Shown in pieces: positions 8,516 to 18,650 of a DNA stretch of 64,000 bases. The notes under the pieces are model-generated. The model was given only the letters and a program-made list of their open reading frames with translations. It was not told where the DNA came from and searched no databases. Numbering within the stretch: position 1 is the stretch's first letter; every line of letters begins with the position of its first letter. Origin of the DNA: RFSX01 sp964495785 (GTDB taxonomy: Bacteria; Bacteroidota; Bacteroidia; Chitinophagales; Saprospiraceae); the NCBI GenBank assembly GCA_964495785.1, contig CAZBXL010000005.1, positions 26,527 through 90,526 on the forward strand, read 5' to 3'. The position numbers and the translations under genes were made by a program.

Positions 8516-10006
8516 ATGAAGAACCAAAAGAAAGACATATTAGAATCTTACGATACCAATGTAGTAGATAATTCTGAACTCAATATTTGGGAGGCATTGA
8601 TTCCAGTCGCCGTTGTTATCATTTTGTTATCAATCAATATTTTTTTTGGTGGAGGTGAGATGTTAGGGGCATACAGTAATCATTGTATACTAATAATAGG
8701 TGGTCTTGTCGCTGCCATAGTTGGACTCTATAATAAGTCGAGTATAGTAGAAATGACCATAGAGATACTTAAGAATCTCCAAAGTGTCTTGATCCCTATA
8801 TTTATCTTGGCATTAGTTGGTGCCCTTGCAGGTACGTGGCTCATAAGTGGCATTATACCTGCGATGATCTACTATGGTCTTAAGATCTTAAGTCCAGAAA
8901 TTTTTCTTCCAGCGACAGTGATTATTGCATCAGTAATATCCCTTGCGACGGGTAGTTCATGGACGACATCTGCTACGGTAGGCATTGCATTAATAGGTAT
9001 CGGAGAGGCCATAGGTATGCCACGAGGTATGATAGCAGGAGCTGTAATCTCAGGAGCTTATTTTGGAGATAAGATGTCACCTCTGTCAGATACGACTAAC
9101 CTTGCACCAGCTATGGCAGGAACAGATTTGTTTACACATATCAAGTATATGATGTACACGACTTTTCCTTCTATAATCATAACCCTAATTGTATTTTCTA
9201 TTCTGTCATTTACAGTAGATTATAACGGAGATACTGATGTCTCACAAATGTTAGCATCACTATCTACAGATTTTAATATCAAACCTATCTTATTCTTAGT
9301 GCCTCTCGCTGTTGTTCTTCTTATTATAAAGAAAACACATCCTGTCGTTGCGTTATTAGTAGGTGTTATTCTTGCAGCTATTTTTGCTGTCATATTTCAA
9401 CCCGAGGTGATAGCCCAAGTAGCAGGCTCAACTGATTCTAATCTCTCTTCTATACTAAGTGGACTGAGTAAAGCTATATTCACAGAAACTGCAGTTAACT
9501 CAAGTAATGCAGAGCTTGCAGATTTATTATCATCTAAGGGTATGATAGGAATGCTGTGGACAATTTTATTGATTATATCTGCCATGATATTCGGCGGAGT
9601 TATGGACGGGATAGGAGCACTATCCAGAATTAGTAAAGCGTTATTAAGTATGGCGTCAAGTGTCTTTGGTCTATTTGCAAGTACAGTCGCGAGTGCATTA
9701 GCATTGAATATCACAGCGTCCGATCAGTATCTTGCGATTGTCGTCCCTGGTAAAATGTTTAGCCAAGCTTACGAGGATAAAAACTTAGCACCAGAAAATC
9801 TCTCACGTACGCTTGAGGATGCAGGGACGGTTACTTCCGTTCTCGTGCCATGGAATACATGTGGCGCTTATCAGTCTACCGTCTTAGGTGTCAGTGTCGT
9901 TGATTACTTTATCTATGCTATATTCAATTGGTTGAGCCCTTTCATGACTTTACTTGTGGCGGGCTTATCTATAAAAATAAGATACCTGACTGATAAGAAA
10001 AATTAG
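8516..10006 (+). CDS. nhaC: NhaC-family Na+/H+ antiporter
   Basis: A 496-residue inner-membrane protein with about 11-12 hydrophobic segments. The diagnostic block is GDKMSPLSDTTNLAP (about residues 184-198), preceded by SLATGSSWTTSATVGIALIGIG, characteristic of the NhaC ion-transporter family. A second half-repeat near residues 340-470 (GGVMDGIGAL, ALNITASDQYLAIVVPGKMF) is typical too. It should export Na+ in exchange for protons, which fits a marine habitat. pnuC follows nine bases after its stop. Confidence 0.9.
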   Translation: MKNQKKDILESYDTNVVDNSELNIWEALIPVAVVIILLSINIFFGGGEMLGAYSNHCILIIGGLVAAIVGLYNKSSIVEMTIEILKNLQSVLIPIFILALVGALAGTWLISGIIPAMIYYGLKILSPEIFLPATVIIASVISLATGSSWTTSATVGIALIGIGEAIGMPRGMIAGAVISGAYFGDKMSPLSDTTNLAPAMAGTDLFTHIKYMMYTTFPSIIITLIVFSILSFTVDYNGDTDVSQMLASLSTDFNIKPILFLVPLAVVLLIIKKTHPVVALLVGVILAAIFAVIFQPEVIAQVAGSTDSNLSSILSGLSKAIFTETAVNSSNAELADLLSSKGMIGMLWTILLIISAMIFGGVMDGIGALSRISKALLSMASSVFGLFASTVASALALNITASDQYLAIVVPGKMFSQAYEDKNLAPENLSRTLEDAGTVTSVLVPWNTCGAYQSTVLGVSVVDYFIYAIFNWLSPFMTLLVAGLSIKIRYLTDKKN

Positions 10007-10015
10007 ATTATCAGA

Positions 10016-10642
10016 ATGGATTTAGATTTTATTTATAATTGGAATATATGGCTGGAGATCATCGGGACAATAACCGGTATCATATGCGTCTGTCTCCAAA
10101 CTATGGAGAAAATCAGTTCTTGGATATTCGGTATTATAAGTGTAACGCTTCTTTCCATTTTATTCTATCAGAATAATCTCGTTTCAGATTTTGTACTCCA
10201 CATTATTTTTCTGATTTTAAATATATATGGATGGTGGACGTGGTATAAGTATAAAGAGGTAACGCAAGATGAGAATGTGACACTGTCTTTAGCTAAATCA
10301 CAATGGCTCGTTATCGGTGTGATTGTACTTCTTGTGACGCCATTATGGGGATATTTGATGCTAAGATATTTTAATGCAGACTTTGCTTTCTTTGATGCTT
10401 TTACCACCGTGGGTAGTTTAATAGCACAGTATCTTTTAGCTAAGAAGTATATCGAAAATTGGTTGATCTGGATAATAGTTGATGTCATTTCTATTGTGAT
10501 CTACATTGCTAAGGGATTGTATATTGTCGTGTTCTTATTTATCATTTATTTGATTTTGAGTTTATTGGGATATCTAAATTGGAAAGGAAAGACAAGAAAA
10601 ATTCCTCCCTATCTTGTAGGTGATTTATTGAAAGAAAAATAG
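10016..10642 (+). CDS. pnuC: PnuC-type nicotinamide riboside transporter
   Basis: A 208-residue protein with about seven membrane segments. The WNIWLEIIGTITGIICVCLQ start, NIYGWWTWYKYK (about 61-72) and the late NWLIWIIVDVISIVIYIAKGLY block with its Trp residues are PnuC family signatures. It should import nicotinamide riboside by facilitated diffusion. It lies directly behind nhaC, probably in one transcript, although no NadR-type kinase is next to it; the substrate is inferred from the family only (thiamine PnuT proteins share the fold). Confidence 0.87.
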   Translation: MDLDFIYNWNIWLEIIGTITGIICVCLQTMEKISSWIFGIISVTLLSILFYQNNLVSDFVLHIIFLILNIYGWWTWYKYKEVTQDENVTLSLAKSQWLVIGVIVLLVTPLWGYLMLRYFNADFAFFDAFTTVGSLIAQYLLAKKYIENWLIWIIVDVISIVIYIAKGLYIVVFLFIIYLILSLLGYLNWKGKTRKIPPYLVGDLLKEK

Positions 10643-10886
10643 TCAGATCACCTTCATGAGTACACCTCTGCTATTGTTTCAGTATTATATTACTACTTCT
10701 TAAGCCTGTAGCATCGATTAATTGATCGTAGATTCATTGGATTATTAGTTCAAATGACTTATAGCTCCAATTAAGCATTAGATATCAAGTCTACATAATA
10801 GGTTGCTATTATTTATTGGAAAACTTAAAACTATAGGGCACCATTTACATTATATTACTGGTCCTACAATAAATGTTTTTATCGGT

Positions 10887-10894
10887 TAAATTTG
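10887..10894 (+). promoter_or_regulatory. possible -7 promoter element before the hydrolase gene
   Basis: taaatttg matches TAnnTTTG exactly and lies 42 bp before the hydrolase start at 10936. I see no good TTG at the -33 spacing, so this is weak. The rest of the 293-bp intergenic stretch 10643-10935 shows nothing I recognise. Confidence 0.3.
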
Positions 10895-10935
10895 TGCCAT
10901 AAAGAGGCTTCAATTAAGAAAAAGTGACTAATTAA

Positions 10936-11793
10936 ATGGCAACCACTCATGCATATAATCAAAATCCTTCTATGATACCTTACCATTCTTTTGGTGGAGA
11001 AGGGGAGGTGGTGCACTTTGCTCATGCTAATGGTTATCCTCCTGAAGCGTATAAGCAGCTCTTAGATCCAGTGACTCAGGAATATCAAGTTATTGGGATG
11101 ATGCAGAGACCTCTATGGGAGGATTCTGATTATACTGTGGTCAGAGACTGGCATATGTTAGCAGATGATTTGATTTTATTTTTAGATGCACACTCTATGA
11201 AAGATATTGTAGGCATAGGACATTCACTGGGAGGTGTCGTAAGTGTACTGGCGGCAGATAAGAGACCTGACTTATTTAAGAAGTTGATCTTGATAGAGCC
11301 AGTGATCTTTCCTAAGTTAATGACATCTATCAATCACCTAATGCCTATGTTTTTGCGTAAGAAATATGTGCCAGTAGCTAAGGTCGCTCTGAACAGAAGA
11401 GACCATTGGGATACAGAGCAAGAGATATTTGATTCTTACAGGAAGAAAAGAATATTTTCTTTATTGTCTGATGAGACAATATGGGATTGGATTAGAGCAG
11501 GAATAGTCAGAGATAAAGAGGGAGGCGTTACGCTGAGATTTACCAAACAATGGGAGGCGCATATATATGCAACAGTTACCAATGTGCTGGACGCATTAGA
11601 TAGATTGAAGATGCCGTTCTTCATTATGAGAGGAGAAAAAACAAATGTAATATCTGATAATACATGGAGTAAATTGCATAAGAAGTTTTCTGATAAGCAC
11701 TTAATAGAATACAAGAATACGACACATTTATTACCATTAGAGAAGCCAGCTCTTCTTGCTAAGGATATTCAAAATATCATTAATAATAATTAG
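10936..11793 (+). CDS. alpha/beta hydrolase
   Basis: A 285-residue cytosolic alpha/beta-hydrolase fold protein. The nucleophile elbow GHSLGG places the catalytic Ser at residue 97; the oxyanion region HFAHANGYPPEAY (27-39) and the late KNTTHLLPLEKP (catalytic His about 264) complete the pattern, and the acid is probably in the strand before MRGEKTNV. The substrate cannot be told. The aldo-keto reductase gene begins 12 bases after the stop, so the two are likely co-transcribed. Confidence 0.85.
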   Translation: MATTHAYNQNPSMIPYHSFGGEGEVVHFAHANGYPPEAYKQLLDPVTQEYQVIGMMQRPLWEDSDYTVVRDWHMLADDLILFLDAHSMKDIVGIGHSLGGVVSVLAADKRPDLFKKLILIEPVIFPKLMTSINHLMPMFLRKKYVPVAKVALNRRDHWDTEQEIFDSYRKKRIFSLLSDETIWDWIRAGIVRDKEGGVTLRFTKQWEAHIYATVTNVLDALDRLKMPFFIMRGEKTNVISDNTWSKLHKKFSDKHLIEYKNTTHLLPLEKPALLAKDIQNIINNN

Positions 11794-11805
11794 GAATAGA
11801 GATAG

Positions 11806-12858
11806 ATGAAATATAACAAATTAGGAAGTTCGGATATAAACGTATCGCGTGCATGCTTAGGATCGATGACATGGGGTATACAGAATACTCAGAAAGATGC
11901 AGATGAGCAAATAGATTATGCCATCTCTCAGGGTATTAACTTTATAGATACTGCAGAGATGTATCCAGTGCCACCATCAGAAAAGACAGCTGGCGATACA
12001 GAACGAATTATAGGAGATTATCTAAGTCGACATTCTAATAAAAGATCTGAGCTCATCATCATGTCCAAAATAGCCGGAAGAGGAATCCCCTATATGCGTC
12101 ATGGTGATAATATCAAAGCTGAGTACATCACATCATCCATAGATGCCTCACTTAAGAGACTACAGACTGATTACATGGATGTGTATCAGCTGCACTGGCC
12201 TAATCGTCAGCACCCTCATTTCAATAAGCATTGGCATGATGGTATCTCACTTAAGGATATAGATGGACAACGAGAGGAAGAGAATTTCTTACAAGTCTTA
12301 AGAGCTCTGGAAGAGAATGTCAAAGCTGGCAAAATCCGTGAGATAGGCCTATCTGATGAGACACCATGGGGTATCAGTAAATATATAGAACTGAGTAAGA
12401 AGCATGATCTACCTCGTATGATTTCTCTACAGAATGAATTTAGTCTTCTGCACTCTAAAGATTGGCCGTATGTCATAGAGTCATGTATGATAGAGAATAT
12501 TGCCTACTTGCCATGGTCTCCATTAGCTGGAGGTATATTAAGTGGTAAGTACCTTAATAATGAAATGCCTGAGGGGAGTCGATGGACATTCAGTCAGAGG
12601 CATGGGATTTTTAGAAATACGGAGAATGTACATAAAGCAGTTGCAGAATATAAGGCCATAGCTGATGCACACGATATTACATGTAGCCAGTTGAGTTTAG
12701 CATGGTGCAACTCTTTTGATTGGGTTGCGTCGACTATAATAGGGGCTACTAAGATGTCACAGCTCAAAGAAGATATCGAAGCATTCGATATTATATTAGA
12801 TAAGGAAGTTCTTAAGAAAATCAATGGTGTATTAAAAGATTTTCCAGTACCTTTCTAA
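11806..12858 (+). CDS. Tas-like NADP(H)-dependent aldo-keto reductase
   Basis: A 350-residue TIM-barrel oxidoreductase closely similar to E. coli Tas: INFIDTAEMYPVPPSEKTAGDTE (45-67), LKRLQTDYMDVYQLHWP (117-132) and a late IIGATKMSQLKEDIEAF. The AKR tetrad is present as Asp48, Tyr53, Lys88 and His130. It reduces small aldehydes or ketones with NADPH; the natural substrate is unknown. It forms a probable operon with the upstream hydrolase and perhaps the acyl-CoA dehydrogenase 50 bp downstream. Confidence 0.9.
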   Translation: MKYNKLGSSDINVSRACLGSMTWGIQNTQKDADEQIDYAISQGINFIDTAEMYPVPPSEKTAGDTERIIGDYLSRHSNKRSELIIMSKIAGRGIPYMRHGDNIKAEYITSSIDASLKRLQTDYMDVYQLHWPNRQHPHFNKHWHDGISLKDIDGQREEENFLQVLRALEENVKAGKIREIGLSDETPWGISKYIELSKKHDLPRMISLQNEFSLLHSKDWPYVIESCMIENIAYLPWSPLAGGILSGKYLNNEMPEGSRWTFSQRHGIFRNTENVHKAVAEYKAIADAHDITCSQLSLAWCNSFDWVASTIIGATKMSQLKEDIEAFDIILDKEVLKKINGVLKDFPVPF

Positions 12859-12908
12859 TCAGTAATTAGAATTATAAGAAAATAGTGTCCACATAGAATT
12901 ATAAAATT

Positions 12909-14023
12909 ATGGAAGCATCAATATCAAAATCAGGCTCAAGAAGAAACTTTACAGAAGATCAGATCATGTTCAGGGAAGCATATAGAGGTTTCTTAGCAGA
13001 CGAGATTGTTCCTCATATGGATCAATGGAGAGAAAATGGTATCGTAGATAGAATCGCTTTTAAGAAAGCTGGTGAGATGGGTTTCTTAATGATATGGCCT
13101 GACGAAAAATATGGAGGTCTCGGAGATCGAGATTTTAAATATGAGCAGATTATCATAGAAGAGACGTGTCGGGCAGGATGTATGGATTGGTTCAATACAT
13201 TGCATAGTCGATTAGTAGGTCCTTATTTTGATAAATTAGGAACTGAGGCTCAAAAAGAAAAATTTCTTATTGGAGCGGCTACTGGTGATATTATACTTGC
13301 CGTGGCAATGTCTGAGCCAGATGCAGGTAGCGATCTTTCAGGTATGCGATCAACGTTAGAACTCAAAGGAGATCATTATGTCCTTAATGGAAACAAAACT
13401 TATATATCTAACGGTATCAATGGAGATGCTATTGTGACAGCTGCAAAAACACACCCTGGATCAGGGCGTCATGATATGACATTGTGTGTCGTAGAGGCAG
13501 GCATGGAAGGATTTAAGAGAGGTGCTAACTTATCCAAAATGGGACTCAAAGGTCAGGATACTGCAGAGTTATTTTTTGATAATGTCATCATACCTAAAGA
13601 GAATATTCTCGGAGAGCCGGGCAAAGGTTTTTCTTATCTTATGCATGGTCTTGCAGAAGAGCGTCTCATCATAGCTGTACAGTCAGCAGTCAATGCCAGA
13701 AAGGCTTTTAATATTACACGTGATTTTGTAATGGAACGTAAAGCTTTTGGTAAGACTATAAGTGCACTTCAGAATACTCAATTCACAATGGCGCAGATGG
13801 ATGCAGAACTTGATATGCTTGAAGTCTACATCGATCACTGTGTGGAACTTAATAATAAAAATGAACTCTCTGCCAATGCGGGTGCCAAAGTCAAACTACT
13901 TGCGTCTGAACTCGAAGGCCGTATGACAGATCTTGGCGTACAACTCCATGGGGGTGCCGGCTACATGTCAGAGTATGAGATCAGCAGAATGTATACTGAT
14001 GCAAGAGTATCACGTATATATGG
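12909..14023 (+). CDS. acyl-CoA dehydrogenase, 3' end lost in gap
   Basis: About 372 residues of a flavin-dependent acyl-CoA dehydrogenase are present: the helical N-domain, the FAD block VAMSEPDAGSDLSGMRS (about 133-149), then KTYISNGINGD, and the C-terminal helices to LHGGAGYMSEYEISRMY and ARVSRIYG, where the N run begins. Only the last ~10-15 residues are missing. The IYG(G) pattern, with Gly where medium-chain enzymes have their catalytic Glu, suggests a base in the earlier helix as in isovaleryl/long-chain types; LAEERLI fits that place (inference). Any frame continuing past the gap is an artefact of the placeholder length. Confidence 0.9.
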
Positions 14024-14123
14024 NNNNNNNNNNNNNNNNNNNNNNNNNNNNNNNNNNNNNNNNNNNNNNNNNNNNNNNNNNNNNNNNNNNNNNNNNNNNN
14101 NNNNNNNNNNNNNNNNNNNNNNN
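14024..14123. other. assembly gap of 100 N
   Basis: A run of exactly 100 N marks a scaffold join of unknown true length. It separates the acyl-CoA dehydrogenase from an unrelated protein fragment. Confidence 0.98.
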
Positions 14124-14562
14124 CACTTGCTTCAGTCCAGAATTTGGAATTACAGAGGACGAACAATTTTTATACAATGCAGAAATCGGAATATTGCAGC
14201 TTGAGTTAGATACAGCTATTACACTGACTCATGTGGGCTACTCGATAGAGCCAGGATTCAATATCGTATTTGTGTATAGGCATTTCTTAGAGAACAGTTT
14301 TAATATAGATGACGACGAAGTAGAAGTAAGATTTCTCTTTGAAGTAGATGGCGACTCAGACTCATTTATTATAGACAGTCAAGCTGAATTTGAAGATTCA
14401 AAAAGCTTGTACGCAGGCTGTGGTTTTGTTCTACAACAAATTAATGGAAGGATAGAGGGAGAAAAAATATCAGAGGGCCATTGGGATATTGATGCTGCGT
14501 TGTTCATCGAAAGAGTCAATAATACAATAGAGCTTGACTTCAATGGGACCTTTAAATTCTGA
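14124..14562 (+). CDS. hypothetical protein, 5' end lost in gap
   Basis: After the gap a frame codes for about 146 residues starting TCFSPEFGITEDEQF and ending in a beta-rich, acidic segment (DDDEVEVRFLFEVDGDSD, then ERVNNTIELDFNGTF). It is not the end of the acyl-CoA dehydrogenase and I do not recognise its family. The alternating polar/hydrophobic pattern and two Cys suggest a small beta-sandwich, possibly exported like other lipoproteins here, but the signal region is missing. The 216 bp that follow hold a hairpin at 14716-14734 (tacact/agtgta). Confidence 0.6.
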
Positions 14563-14778
14563 TAATGTCATTATAACTTAACCAGAATTATACGAGAATT
14601 GACTCAATAAAAATCTAAGTATTACTTCATTATTTCCCGGCAGTCTCTCCAAACCTTTCTTGATATTTATTGTTTATTAGTTATAAAATAATCGCAGTGG
14701 TACCATCTGACTATTTACACTAAAACGTAGTGTATTTATTATTATAATTATTAATTGCATAATTAAAATTTAATCAAG

Positions 14779-15201
14779 ATGAACGATTTATCTCCCGTAA
14801 AAGACATAATGACGAGTGACTTAATCACAGTCAATCCAGGTAGTTCTATTTCTGATGTAGAAGACATTTTTTCTAAGAATAGAATACACCATATTCCAGT
14901 AACTGAAGGAAAAAAATTAGTTGGTATTATTAGTAAGTCTGATTACTTATTTTTTAAGAGAGGGTATAACGATCTTGCAATAGAAGATGCCTATGACGAA
15001 AAAAGAACTAACAGAGAGACTGCAAGTTCTATAATGACGAAAGGGTTAGCCGTCCTTGAAAGTAACGATAGGATAGGAGTGGCTATAGAGATATTTAAAG
15101 AGAACTTATTTCACGCTATACCGATAGTAGATGATGAAGAACTTAAAGGTATTGTTACGACATTTGATCTTATAGACAAATACATACCATCTCTATCTTA
15201 A
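14779..15201 (+). CDS. CBS-domain pair protein
   Basis: The 140 residues are two CBS motifs and nothing else: VKDIMTSDLITVNPGSS...HHIPVTEGKKLVGIISKSD (about 7-55) and ASSIMTKGLAVLESNDR...HAIPIVDDEELKGIVTTFD (about 76-132). CBS pairs bind adenosyl compounds and sense energy state. Stand-alone proteins of this kind have no agreed role. The gene is convergent with the DUF202 gene; an AT-rich 8-bp inverted repeat (15204-15237) follows its stop. Confidence 0.85.
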   Translation: MNDLSPVKDIMTSDLITVNPGSSISDVEDIFSKNRIHHIPVTEGKKLVGIISKSDYLFFKRGYNDLAIEDAYDEKRTNRETASSIMTKGLAVLESNDRIGVAIEIFKENLFHAIPIVDDEELKGIVTTFDLIDKYIPSLS

Positions 15202-15338
15202 AATATTCTATAGCAATTGTTTGTGATAGATAGAATACATTGAATCTAATTATTAGAGTGTTTTAATATCCCGGGTTTTTATAAATTAGAAATTGTTTTC
15301 TTTAGCCATTGAGTTAATTCTTAAGAAATGATTTTGTC

Positions 15339-15617
15339 TTAAGTCTCGCTTGATTCAGCAGGTTTTTCTGGCGGGATGACAATTTCTAATTTCCTTTTGA
15401 GGCGATAGTATGATATGAATCCGACGACTATCATTACAGCAGCCATGATAAATAATGGAATGGCTAAAAATTTCAATTTGTGAAATGAATCTATACCTAT
15501 GATAGTCAGACCCAAGCCAATAAAATAAAAACTCGTACGTATAAATGACAAGAGTGTACGTTGATTAGCTAAGATGGTCCGATCGACTGCAAGGGTAGTG
15601 TTACTTTGGGCTAACAT
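15339..15617 (-). CDS. DUF202 (YidH-like) membrane protein
   Basis: A 92-residue protein with the DUF202 signature RTILANQRTLLSFIRT (about 14-29), followed by two membrane helices (about 30-47 and 52-70) and a charged, Pro-rich tail. The function of the family is unknown. It lies 14 bases downstream of the alginate lyase gene on the same strand, probably as a read-through neighbour rather than a functional partner. Confidence 0.82.
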   Translation of the reverse strand: MLAQSNTTLAVDRTILANQRTLLSFIRTSFYFIGLGLTIIGIDSFHKLKFLAIPLFIMAAVMIVVGFISYYRLKRKLEIVIPPEKPAESSET

Positions 15618-15631
15618 ATGTAAAGCAGTTT

Positions 15632-16771
15632 TTATTTTTGCTGTAGATGATCATTCACTTCAAAGTATGCTTGATTCGATATGGCATCAGGACTAATTGT
15701 AACTGTCGCAGACTTAAACCATACTTCAGCATAATTACCATCTGCATATTGCTTTGATATATTACCGCCATGTGTCTCTGCGCCAGAACACCAATTCTTA
15801 TTGACTTCAGGCGATTTTCCATTTGTCTGATTATAACATCCTTGCTTGAAGAAGAGGCCTTCGTTAGCATATGCATTTTTGCGTTCTACACCATCTTGCC
15901 CAATAGGTGCAAATAGTTTTTTCGTTTGTTCTGGCATGTCTGATTTAGCAGCATATTCAGATTTGACTAAGTTTTTCTCATATGTTTTTGTTTCATGTCC
16001 TTCACTCATGAATTTTAAGAACATAATGCCGTCTTTAACTTCGATTTCGTAAGAGAATTCTTCACCTAATTTAATTCCGTCCTCAGGTTCAGCAGGAGCT
16101 GAGTTTTCTGTATCGCCAACTACCGAAAAATCATATCCCCATACAGGTGTCGAGTAGTCCCATCTGCCAGAGTTATCATCCCCGGCTGTGTTAATTTCGT
16201 AATTCCAAAATACCGAACCCTTAGTATGATTAGGAAATTTTTTATAAAATATTTTAAGTGGTTCGTTCTCATGGCCATCTGCGCTATGTATCTGGCCCAC
16301 TACAACAGAATAGGAAGCAGCTACTCGAGCATCACCTGTGGCTGAGACGTTCATGACCTTAAGTGTGCCAGTAAGTTGAGCTGGCGTCGTAGGATACCAC
16401 TTTTTTATTTGTCCTAATTCGGTTCTCGTATTGTTAGACGTGCCGTGAGGACTACCTGCATTGGGCGTTTTGTAGACAACATAGTCTACGTTATTTTCAG
16501 TTGTAGTGTAAAAGAAATCTTTGTTCTGATAGTCTACGGGAAGTCCAACATTCTCTCCATCACCTAATACCAAATTAAAATCATCAAACAATCCAATTAC
16601 ATCACTTGGGTACAGAACCTCTTGAGTAACTGATTTTGTAGTCGCATTATTTTCGCTGGCCACATTTTGTTCTTGTGAGCTGTTCTTACAACTACTTAAT
16701 AATTGTATGATAGCTATAGATAAAAACAATACTAATAATGGTTTTGTAATTACTGTCTTAATTTCCTTCAT
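15632..16771 (-). CDS. PL7-family alginate lyase, lipoprotein
   Basis: A 379-residue protein with a lipoprotein signal peptide (hydrophobic core 11-24, lipobox LSSC, Cys28), so it is outer-membrane anchored. The catalytic jelly-roll shows the three PL7 motifs: RTELGQ (116-121), QIH (160-162) and FFKQGCYNQ (307-315), including the usual catalytic Gln, His and Tyr. It should cleave alginate by beta-elimination; in this family the QIH form is associated with guluronate-containing stretches. No SusC/SusD pair, second lyase or regulator is adjacent, so this is a lone enzyme rather than a utilisation locus. Confidence 0.92.
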   Translation of the reverse strand: MKEIKTVITKPLLVLFLSIAIIQLLSSCKNSSQEQNVASENNATTKSVTQEVLYPSDVIGLFDDFNLVLGDGENVGLPVDYQNKDFFYTTTENNVDYVVYKTPNAGSPHGTSNNTRTELGQIKKWYPTTPAQLTGTLKVMNVSATGDARVAASYSVVVGQIHSADGHENEPLKIFYKKFPNHTKGSVFWNYEINTAGDDNSGRWDYSTPVWGYDFSVVGDTENSAPAEPEDGIKLGEEFSYEIEVKDGIMFLKFMSEGHETKTYEKNLVKSEYAAKSDMPEQTKKLFAPIGQDGVERKNAYANEGLFFKQGCYNQTNGKSPEVNKNWCSGAETHGGNISKQYADGNYAEVWFKSATVTISPDAISNQAYFEVNDHLQQK

Positions 16772-17076
16772 CTTGATAGTCGTTTGTTTGCGAATTGATT
16801 TATAATTGTAGATAATAAAAGAGTTATAAGCGTACGTAATAATTTCAAGCTTGTATTGTACACTTGAAAGTAGATTATAATCTCTACTTATTTAAATTAT
16901 ATCCTTATAATATTTTAAAATTGAAAATGGCAAATCGTTTGGGCTGTAATGAATGAAGTTGACTTATTCAGTTCAGAAAGATAATTGAAAACGATATTTA
17001 ATATTTCTTTCCAAGTCTTTAGATGTATTTTAATACGAAATTCTTCATTGGGTATTTAAAATCAATGATAATCTAT
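16772..17076. other. intergenic region upstream of alginate lyase
   Basis: About 305 bp with no gene. A 7-bp inverted repeat with an 8-nt loop (16868-16874 / 16883-16889, aagtaga/tctactt) lies 97 bp before the lyase start and could be an operator; I see nothing else. Confidence 0.3.
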
Positions 17077-17856
17077 CTAATCAACTTCTTGCATTTTTCT
17101 TACTATCTTCAGAGTTAACTTTTTTGGAACTAAAGGTATTATGGCAGTCAGTATTTTTTGGGAGAATGTCAGTCCTACTTTTACATTGAGCTTACCTTTT
17201 ATTAATCCATCGTAGCCTGCCAAAGCAACATCTCTTGCATTTGCGGTGGTTTTAAACATATCTGTTTTGTCCATCCCAGATATTTTTCCAAACTCCGTTT
17301 CCGTGGCCCCTGGCATTAGGTTGGTAACCGTAATATTAGTATCATGTAATTCTTCTGCGATTGCATTGGTAAATGAGGTCACATATGCTTTAGTCGCAAA
17401 GTAAACAGCCTGTAACGGTCCGGGCATTAAGCTTGCAGTTGATGATACATTGAGGATTTTTCCTTCGTTACGTTTTACGAAATCTCTCAGAAAGTAATGT
17501 GTAAGTGAAGTTAAAGCTACAATGTTGAGATGGATCATAGAAAGATCTTCTTCTATATCCTTTTCATAGAATTTGCCTATACCACCAAATCCTGCATTGT
17601 TGATAAGATAGTCTACTTTGATACCTTGCTTATGTACTTGAGTGTATACTTCCTGCGGAGCATTAGTTTCAGTAAGATCTTTTTCGATAACGAATACATT
17701 GATGTTGTACGTTTCTTCTAATTCACTTTTGAGTTTTAATAATTTATCAACACTACGTGCTACGACTACCATATCACCGCCTTTTTCTGCATGTATGTGA
17801 GCTAGCTCTTTTCCGATGCCACTACTTGCGCCGGTTATTAATGCTGTCTTTTTCAT
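17077..17856 (-). CDS. short-chain dehydrogenase/reductase
   Basis: A classical 259-residue SDR: cofactor motif TGASSGIG (8-15), NNAG (86-89), catalytic Ser139 in NVSST, and Tyr152/Lys156 in YFATK. Arg34 after the second strand (VVARS) suggests NADP(H). The substrate is unknown; the closest style is the DltE/YqjQ group of SDRs. The SGNH lipoprotein gene ends 17 bases upstream on the same strand, so both are probably on one transcript. Confidence 0.9.
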   Translation of the reverse strand: MKKTALITGASSGIGKELAHIHAEKGGDMVVVARSVDKLLKLKSELEETYNINVFVIEKDLTETNAPQEVYTQVHKQGIKVDYLINNAGFGGIGKFYEKDIEEDLSMIHLNIVALTSLTHYFLRDFVKRNEGKILNVSSTASLMPGPLQAVYFATKAYVTSFTNAIAEELHDTNITVTNLMPGATETEFGKISGMDKTDMFKTTANARDVALAGYDGLIKGKLNVKVGLTFSQKILTAIIPLVPKKLTLKIVRKMQEVD

Positions 17857-17873
17857 TTTTATATTTTTGGAGT

Positions 17874-18578
17874 TTATTCATTAAGAAGGGTGATGACCAC
17901 CGGAAGTATCTCATCTACCCATTCTGCATATTGAGATCCACTGGGATGAAGATTATCAGAAGCTAATGCTCCCGGAGAATCTCCCAATCTTCTGGATATC
18001 TCAGTTATATCTATATATGGAATATTACGATTGTTACAAGTCATAGAAATATAGTTGTTGTACTCATCTATTTCTTCGGCAATTTTTTCTCTGTTTGATT
18101 GACCAAATGGTGTCACTCCATAATCTGGTATTGATACTACAAAAACCTTTTTTTGTTCTCCTGTAATACCTATAGACATGTCCAGTAATGCGTCAAATTC
18201 AGATTTGAATACTTCAAAGGATTGATTTCGGAATTGATTATTCACTCCAATCAATAAAGAAACTAAATTATACTCTATGAGTTCGGTATTTTCTATGCTA
18301 TCGATAAGGCGTTCTGTTGTCCATCCTGTACGAGCTATAATGTCAATTATATCCACTTGATAATCATTGGCTTCTAATTGTACACCTAATTGGACAGGCC
18401 AGCTAAGTGTCTCTTCGATGCCTTGGCCGATAGTATAGGAATCTCCTAATGCTAAAAATTTTATAGGCTCAAAAGATATTTCATTTTCTACAATAGTATT
18501 TTGCTTTGCACATGAGCCTAAGAGAATTGCAGATACTATTGTGCCATAGATGAGAACATTGAATATGATTGATCGCAT
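17874..18578 (-). CDS. SGNH/GDSL-type hydrolase lipoprotein
   Basis: The N-terminus carries a lipoprotein signal with LLGSC (Cys about 23). The SGNH blocks follow in order: FLALGDSYTIGQG (block I with nucleophile Ser), a Gly before the third strand (ARTGWTT), IGVNNQ (block III with Asn) and DNLHPSG (block V with Asp and His). At 234 residues it is a single-domain esterase, presumably periplasmic or surface-exposed. Substrate unknown. It is followed closely by the SDR gene on the same strand. Confidence 0.88.
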   Translation of the reverse strand: MRSIIFNVLIYGTIVSAILLGSCAKQNTIVENEISFEPIKFLALGDSYTIGQGIEETLSWPVQLGVQLEANDYQVDIIDIIARTGWTTERLIDSIENTELIEYNLVSLLIGVNNQFRNQSFEVFKSEFDALLDMSIGITGEQKKVFVVSIPDYGVTPFGQSNREKIAEEIDEYNNYISMTCNNRNIPYIDITEISRRLGDSPGALASDNLHPSGSQYAEWVDEILPVVITLLNE

Positions 18579-18650
18579 AATGAAATTTATCCTTTATTTG
18601 TTTCTATAATGGACAAGTATATAGGTTGATTCTTACAATAGTCCAAAGCA

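Noticed and set aside
13933..14562. Frame running through the N run that would join the dehydrogenase region to the downstream fragment
   Set aside because: The gap length is a placeholder and the two sides are different proteins; the fusion is an artefact.
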